This document shows, in pieces, positions 58,816 through 64,000 of a stretch of 64,000 nucleotides of DNA. The notes beneath the pieces were generated by a model. It ran no database searches and was not told the DNA's origin. It saw only the letters and a list, made by a program, of their open reading frames with translations. Every line of letters begins with the position of its first letter. Within the stretch, counting starts at the first letter, position 1. The DNA is from Holtermannia corniformis (Eukaryota; Basidiomycota; Tremellomycetes; Holtermanniales), in contig BCIJ01000024.1 in NCBI GenBank assembly GCA_001599935.1, positions 1 to 64,000 of the forward strand. Direction: 5' to 3'. Made by a program: the position numbers and the translations under genes.

Positions 58816-59395
58816 GGTAGCGCTTGCGGTGCCGCTCGGGGAGGGGGGAGAGACGATGGGGAGGAGAGATGGAGAGTGCCAAGATGGGCGCAGTGTTGAT
58901 GTCGATGGCTGAGAATTGACACCTGTTTGATACCGCACGGTGGAAACACGGGGGTTACCGGTCAGGGGGTCGGTGGCGAACCCGACACGTGTGCGACACG
59001 TCATTCTAGATCACTGCTTGCCATCGGGGTCGACTGGATGCTGTATGGACGCCGTGTGTGGTCATTGACTCGGTCGCAACAGACAGTAGCCAGTCATCAC
59101 CCAGGTTCACTCTCGCTCAGAGGTCAGACATTGGCGACCACCGACAAGTTGGCTTCATATCTGTCACTGCTCTCTGACACACAGCGCCCATCGGCTCTGT
59201 TGCTGCACATGCTCGATCTGTCCGTTGACATGCAACAAAGTAGTCACCTCGCGGCCCTCTGTCGACAGTCCCTCGCTGCAGCGGCGAGTGCAAGATGCTG
59301 GGACAGACTGCCACACCGCTGATTACGTAAACACCGCTCTTGCTTGCTGCTTACTGTCGGTCGACTGCACTCTACATCCAGCACCAGTCCTCACC
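58816..59395. promoter_or_regulatory. 580-bp divergent promoter region
   Basis: The region lies between the Zn2Cys6 gene and CWC24, which are transcribed away from each other. It must hold both promoters. A purine-rich stretch (58830-58870) lies near the regulator's start and may be part of its leader. No specific binding site can be named. Confidence 0.45.
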
Positions 59396-61766
59396 ATGAG
59401 CGACCCATCCTCAAGCACAGCCCCGCTCGTGCCCATCACTTTCAAGAAACCGCGCGGTCGACCCCAAACGTCCAAACGGCGTTCCCCCTCTCCCTCCTCC
59501 TCCTCCCTTGCTGCTCCTCATCCCAGCGCCAGCGCGCAACCGACCGTGATCCGACCTGAAAAACGCCAAGCGGCCAACCCGCTGATCCAAGGCGTGTCCA
59601 AACGCTCCCGAGAGCTCGCAAAGGAGGAGCGCGAGAGGGAGATGGGCGATCTGAATTGGAGAGCGGAAGAGGCTATGCGCGAGGATAACTTTGTGACGAG
59701 GAGTGCGGATTATGATCTGGAAGTCGCGAGGGAGGAGGATAAGGTTGTGGAGAGGAAGATTCGACTGAATGAGGTGAGTGGCGTGGCGTGCTGACGGCTT
59801 GCTGCTTGGATAGCGGGTGTGGTCGCTATGGTGGGAGTACCAACTTTGGGGAATGCGGCTCGACGGTCGTGTCGTCGGTAGTCGTACCGGTCGGATCCCA
59901 AGTAATCCAAGATCTAGACGCTACACGCTGCATTGCTCGACGGACACAGTGTGTAGGAACAGAGCTCTCTCCAAGCTATGAGATTCACGCTTCTGTCCGT
60001 CGCCGCTCAGTCAGTACGCAACAAGTCTCAAGATACAGAGGACATTCGACGACGGACGCGCTTCAATCCCGCTCTGAAACAGTCACTGTTGCTCAGCTTG
60101 GGCGCTCGGGGCTCGCTACGCGCTGGTACTCGCGATCGCTCCTCCAATCAGGTCGCACTGGGATAGGTCCCGGATGCCGCCAGGCGGATGAGCGACCGAT
60201 AACGCGGCAGATCGCACCGCGCGTCTGACAGAAACTACCTATCGGGACTCGCTTGCCGCCTCACCAGGTCTAGGTGTAGCGACATAGCTCGCTCGGCACC
60301 GCCTTGCAGTTGCATAGCGCCATGACGCGATAGGTGGCGATACCGTGCAGTGCCATCGTGACAGAGATCAAGCGCTGTCCACGCCAACGCTCGGCGTGTG
60401 GTCGATATGGAACATGTCGCGCCTCTCCACCGCTACAGGCTGTGTGCTCGGGTACAAAGACACGGCGTGGCGTCGTGATCTCGCAAGCCGCGCTAGCAGC
60501 TAAACGACTCCCGTCCTTTCGACGTATCAGGAGCCTTGTCTATCGAGAGGATATGTGCGGCACTTGGACGCTGAACAAAACTACGCGGTAGTCACGAGCT
60601 GTCAAGTACTATCCCTGATGGTCAATCACATCTTGACACATGCGTCGGCTAGAGAGCTTCGTATAGCTCTTCAGGGGTGACGCGCAGTGGACGTCTGGTG
60701 CGGATGACTGACGAGCGCGGTGATTGCATCTGCTGTGGAGCTGGTGATTAGTAGCGGTTGTAGATACTGTGGCTCCACGATGGAGTCTATCAGGTCGGAG
60801 CGCTAGCTATCAGCTCATCGCACATTGTGATATGGCTCAAATCGGTTTCGCTCAGCAACCCGTGTTATAGTAGCTCACGTTCATCCGCATTCGCGCGTTT
60901 CCGTCAGGGCATGTCGCGCGAGTGATTGAGCGTCGGAGCCATGGCTAGCGCAGCTTCCGTGGCAATACTCGTTCCAAGCAGACGCTGACACTTTCAGGAC
61001 GGCGAGATTGACGACGGCATGTACCGCGGCGCAGCAAACTCGTACAAGTCGCACATCCAGGCCCGACCCGACTCGCTCTCGTCAAAGTTCAAGGCTGGAC
61101 CCGTGCGCGCCACGGCCAACATCCGCAGCATCACCATTGTCGACTACCAGCCGGACGTGTGCAAGGACTACAAGGGTGCGTTCAGCTCGTTCACGGCTGT
61201 AGACGGCGCTGACATTGCGCAGAAACGGGCTTTTGCGGCTATGGCGACTCGTGCAAGTTTCTCCACGATCGAGGCGATTACCTTGCCGGCTGGCAGCTTG
61301 ACAAGCTTGCGCCCGAAGCGGACGAGGTCGAGCAAGTCGACGACACTGAAGAGGTCCCGTTTGCGTGCTTGATCTGCCGCAAGCCATTTACCGATCCGGT
61401 CATCACTAAATGTGGACACTATTTCTGCCAAGCGTACGTTGTTGTCTTTTCAAATCGGCGAATAGGCTAACGTGCCACAGGTGCGCCATCAAGCGGTTTC
61501 AGAAAAAAGGGACATGCTACGCGTGCGGCGTGTCGACGAACGGCATCTTCAACAAGGCTGAGAAGATCATTGCCAAGATTGAGAAGCGCAACGAGGAGCG
61601 GCGCAAGGCCAAGGAGGATGAACAGGAGACGAAGTATGGAGACACGAGTGGGATCGTGTTTGGTGGTGGTGCGAGCGATGAGGAAGGTGGCGAGGAGCAG
61701 GCGCAGGCGCAGGAGCAAGAGCCTGAGCCTGAGCTTGTTTCGGAGGACGAGCAGGATGACGAGTAA
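59396..61766 (+). CDS. CWC24: pre-mRNA splicing factor CWC24 (RNF113-type, CCCH + RING)
   Basis: Exons are 59396-59773, 60998-61175, 61223-61433 and 61481-61766 (1053 nt, 350 aa). The N-terminus is disordered with [11 protein letters not shown] and a helical Glu/Arg region. Exon 2 gives [20 protein letters not shown] and [12 protein letters not shown]. The CCCH finger continues [20 protein letters not shown], then a RING finger [20 protein letters not shown] and CYACG. The end is acidic ([14 protein letters not shown]). CWC24 binds the U2/U6-5' splice-site region before step one. The first intron (59774-60997) is 1224 nt, yet its two ends join to conserved sequence with nothing missing. Confidence 0.93.
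59774..60997 (+). other. 1224-nt intron of CWC24
   Basis: Donor GTGAGT lies after the codon GAG; acceptor GCTGACACTTTCAG lies before GAC. Retention gives a stop after six codons. A complete short-intron-like signal set sits inside the first 43 nt (GTGAGT, TGCTGAC, GGATAG), and a second standard acceptor closes the intron. No tRNA or simple repeat is visible inside, and no long conserved frame. Confidence 0.85.
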
Positions 61767-61789
61767 TGCACAGAATGATACATACCCGC

Positions 61790-62287
61790 GCTTTGTCGCT
61801 TCAGCACGGTCTGACAAAGTACGCGCAGCGTTGAGCTCGCCTGGCTGCTCTGGGCGTGGCACCCAGTCGTTTGCCGCGCTGGACCCAGTATCGGAACGCA
61901 CGTTATTGCCGACAGTGTTCAGCGTTTCCCAGTACCACTCTGCATTCACTTGAACCTGTGTTTGGTCTTCTAGCTGAGCGATAGCATTCCACGCATTCGT
62001 CTGCAACTATCAGGTCGGCCCGACACGCAGACAGATGCCAATCCACCACTTCTCACATTTAGACAAGGCGTTCTTGTCAGCGCAAGCCGCAAACCCCGCG
62101 ACACGGGCGACGTGGCACAAATCTGTAAGCGCTTCATGACTAGGTTGCAGAGCTTTGGATCGATCATTGACAGAGTGGCGCCAGGAGGTAGCTCGAGCGG
62201 CGGGTCAAGTGACGGTGTAGGAACTGCTGAGCCATCGAAGCCGGCTGGAAGCTGGACAAGCACGGCTGGCACGAGGACGGTGTGCAT
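61790..62287 (-). CDS. orphan protein, minus strand, 3' end not resolved
   Basis: Frame from ATG 62285-62287 (MHTVLVPAVLVQLPAGFDG) running toward 61970 with probable short introns near 62100-62060 and 62035-61983, and then a coding-looking frame TNAWNAIAQLEDQTQVQVNAEWYWE down to about 61790. The C-terminal end cannot be fixed because the frame continues antisense to CWC24. The sequence looks helical and protein-like, but no family is recognised. Its end would overlap or abut the CWC24 3' end. Confidence 0.35.
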
Positions 62288-62575
62288 CTTTGAGTGCTAG
62301 GTCTGGTCAACTGAGACGCAAGGTATTTCGGCAATCTGGCAGCCATCGGCACTGCATCTCAACCCAGCAACCCCATCTAGCTCCAGTAGTTAGCCCTGCA
62401 CGGATAAGACATAATGGCGTATGTAGCAAGCGATGGCGAAACGAGTGCAAGATACACAAGCAGAAATGAGTTTTGAAATGACGTGTTGATGATCCACGAC
62501 CTCGAGTCATCATCCTCTCGTCCTGTCGCTTTCCGACTTTTTCAGTAAACCATCTCTCTCCTTGCTCAACCAACA

Positions 62576-64000
62576 ATGTCAACTTTCGGGCAGCACTTTA
62601 GGGTCCACACGTACGGCGAATCGCACTGCAAGTCGGTCGGCTGCATCGTCGATGGCGTCCCTCCGGTTCGCCTGAAACCGTCCGAGAAGTTCCCTGACTG
62701 ACGTATGGTACAGGGTCTCGAGTTGACCGAGGAGGATATGCAGGTCCAGCTGTCGCGCAGGCGGCCTGGTCAGAGCGACATCACTACTGCTGTGAGCTGC
62801 CTGTGCTGTAGGCAACCAGACGACCTTAATGATCACAATAGCGCTCCGAGTATGACACCGTTCACCTGCAATCGGGGACCGAGCACGGCGTGACGCTCGG
62901 GACGCCCATCGGTCTCCTCGTACACAACAAGGACCAACGGCCGCATGACTATGCCGAGACGGACCTCTACCCGCGCCCGTCGCACGCAGACTACACCTAC
63001 CTTGCTAAATACGGCCTCAAGGCTTCGTCCGGTGGCGGTCGTGCCAGTGCGCGCGAGACAATCGGCCGCGTGGCCGCGGGTGCGATTGCGGAAAAGTACC
63101 TCAAAATCGCGCATGGGGTTGAAATCGTCGCGTTTGTCGGCAGTGTGGGCAAGGTTCACATGCCACACAAGCGTGATGGCGAGGAGGGTGCCGACGACGA
63201 GGTCCTAGGCAAGGAGTACATGGATCTTATCAAGACGGTGACGCGGGCAGAGGTCGACAAGGAGATTACACGGTGCCCGCACCGCGAGACGAGCCAGCGT
63301 ATGGAGGAGGTCGGTCCGCTCATCATCCCCAAAACCTCTACTGATCCATCCAGGCGATTCGCGCCGCCAAGGCAGCCAACGACTCGCTCGGCGGCACCGT
63401 TACTTGTGTGATCCGCAACGCACCCGTCGGTCTCGGCGAGCCATGCTTCGACAAGCTCGAAGCTTTGCTCGCTCACGCCATGCTCTCGATCCCATCCACA
63501 AAGGCGTTCGAGATCGGCTCGGGCTTCCGCGGGTCAGAGATCCCAGGCTCAAAGCACAATGATCCCTTTGTGATTGGCAAGGACGGTCAGTTGAGGACAG
63601 AGACCAACTGGAGTGGTGGCATCCAGGGCGGCATCTCAAACGGCGAGGACATCTACTTCCGGTCCGTGGTCACAGAGTCGTAACGACAACCAGCTGATCG
63701 TGCTCGCAGGATCGGTTTCAAACCGCCAGCGACCATCTCGCAGGCTCAGCAGACGGCGCGCTACGACGGCTCAGCCGGCGTGCTCGAGGCCAAGGGCCGC
63801 CACGACCCTTGCGTCGTGCCCCGTGCCGTGCCAATCGTCGAGACAATGGCTGCCATCGTGCTCATGGAGTCAGTCGTGTTCTTCGCCTCCTATGATGCGT
63901 CGCTGACCCTCGTAGCTTGCTGCTGCAACAAAACGCTCGGACGGCCGCCGCCGCCCTCTTGCCACCCCTCAGGCACTTGCCACCTACCATGGTCTTACCG
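62576..64000 (+). CDS. ARO2: chorismate synthase, 3'-truncated by the window edge
   Basis: Exons are 62576-62665, 62714-62791, 62842-63309, 63354-63661, 63710-63868 and 63916-beyond 64000. The start [22 protein letters not shown] is the family signature (Gly-Glu-Ser-His). Further motifs are [11 protein letters not shown], then [95 protein letters not shown] and [20 protein letters not shown]. It makes chorismate from 5-enolpyruvylshikimate 3-phosphate using reduced FMN, the last step of the shikimate pathway. No stop is present before the window ends, where the fungal C-terminal tail begins. Confidence 0.93.

Overview
The window looks like a piece of a compact nuclear genome of a basidiomycete fungus. 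Nearly every gene is broken by short introns of about 40-60 nt with GT..AG ends and a CTGAC or CTAAC branch site just before the acceptor. Intergenic gaps are small, genes lie on both strands, and the products are typical fungal housekeeping proteins. I cannot name the species. The gene density, intron size and protein style would fit a small-genome Pucciniomycotina or Ustilaginomycotina yeast, but that is inference. Two N bases lie at about 106 and 117, so the left edge is not clean.

Layout: 0-2.6 kb holds the 3' part of an acidic nuclear-type protein and a minus-strand orphan gene with an in-frame 18-bp tandem repeat. From 2.9 to 6.4 kb come a BLI-3-like flavin-binding protein, an orphan, a GFA/CENP-V-fold protein and a small orphan whose start region is duplicated. 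A tRNA-Asp(GTC) sits at 7.26 kb, followed by 2 kb without a convincing gene. From 9.4 to 21.4 kb is a dense core: PKA catalytic subunit, CWC2, SKI2, mitochondrial uL15m and lysyl-tRNA synthetase. The stretch 21.7-23.4 kb is gene-poor. From 23.4 to 31.5 kb are two low-complexity orphans, a secreted GH128-type glucanase, a small secreted Cys-rich protein and a putative mitochondrial protein. From 31.6 to 43.8 kb are a two-domain ABC ATPase, a TRP/FLC-type membrane protein, MDM31 and a vigilin/SCP160 multi-KH protein. From 44 to 56.5 kb are UBC9, a polytopic membrane protein, a TRAPPC11 homologue, an F-box protein, a secreted CPL1-like protein and ATG101. From 56.7 to 64 kb are a Zn2Cys6 regulator, CWC24, an orphan and a 3'-truncated chorismate synthase (ARO2).

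For most genes I rebuilt the exons by hand. Exon lengths sum to a multiple of three and the joined peptides recover the family motifs, so those models are fairly firm. Several are informative as gene structures: LysRS has an in-frame upstream ATG adding a presequence-like leader, and it shares a 172-bp divergent promoter with a mitochondrial ribosomal protein. Two genes require GC-AG introns. Two genes need 11-nt coding exons. UBC9 and CWC24 each carry one intron of more than 1.2 kb, roughly 25 times the usual length here.

No CRISPR, insertion sequence, virus or toxin gene was found. Functional themes are RNA processing and translation (CWC2, CWC24, SKI2, LysRS, uL15m, vigilin), mitochondria (MDM31, uL15m, the 29.7-31.5 kb gene), signalling and modification (PKA, UBC9), and secretion or cell surface (GH128, Cys-rich protein, CPL1-like protein, TRP-like protein). 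There is no sign that these form one pathway.
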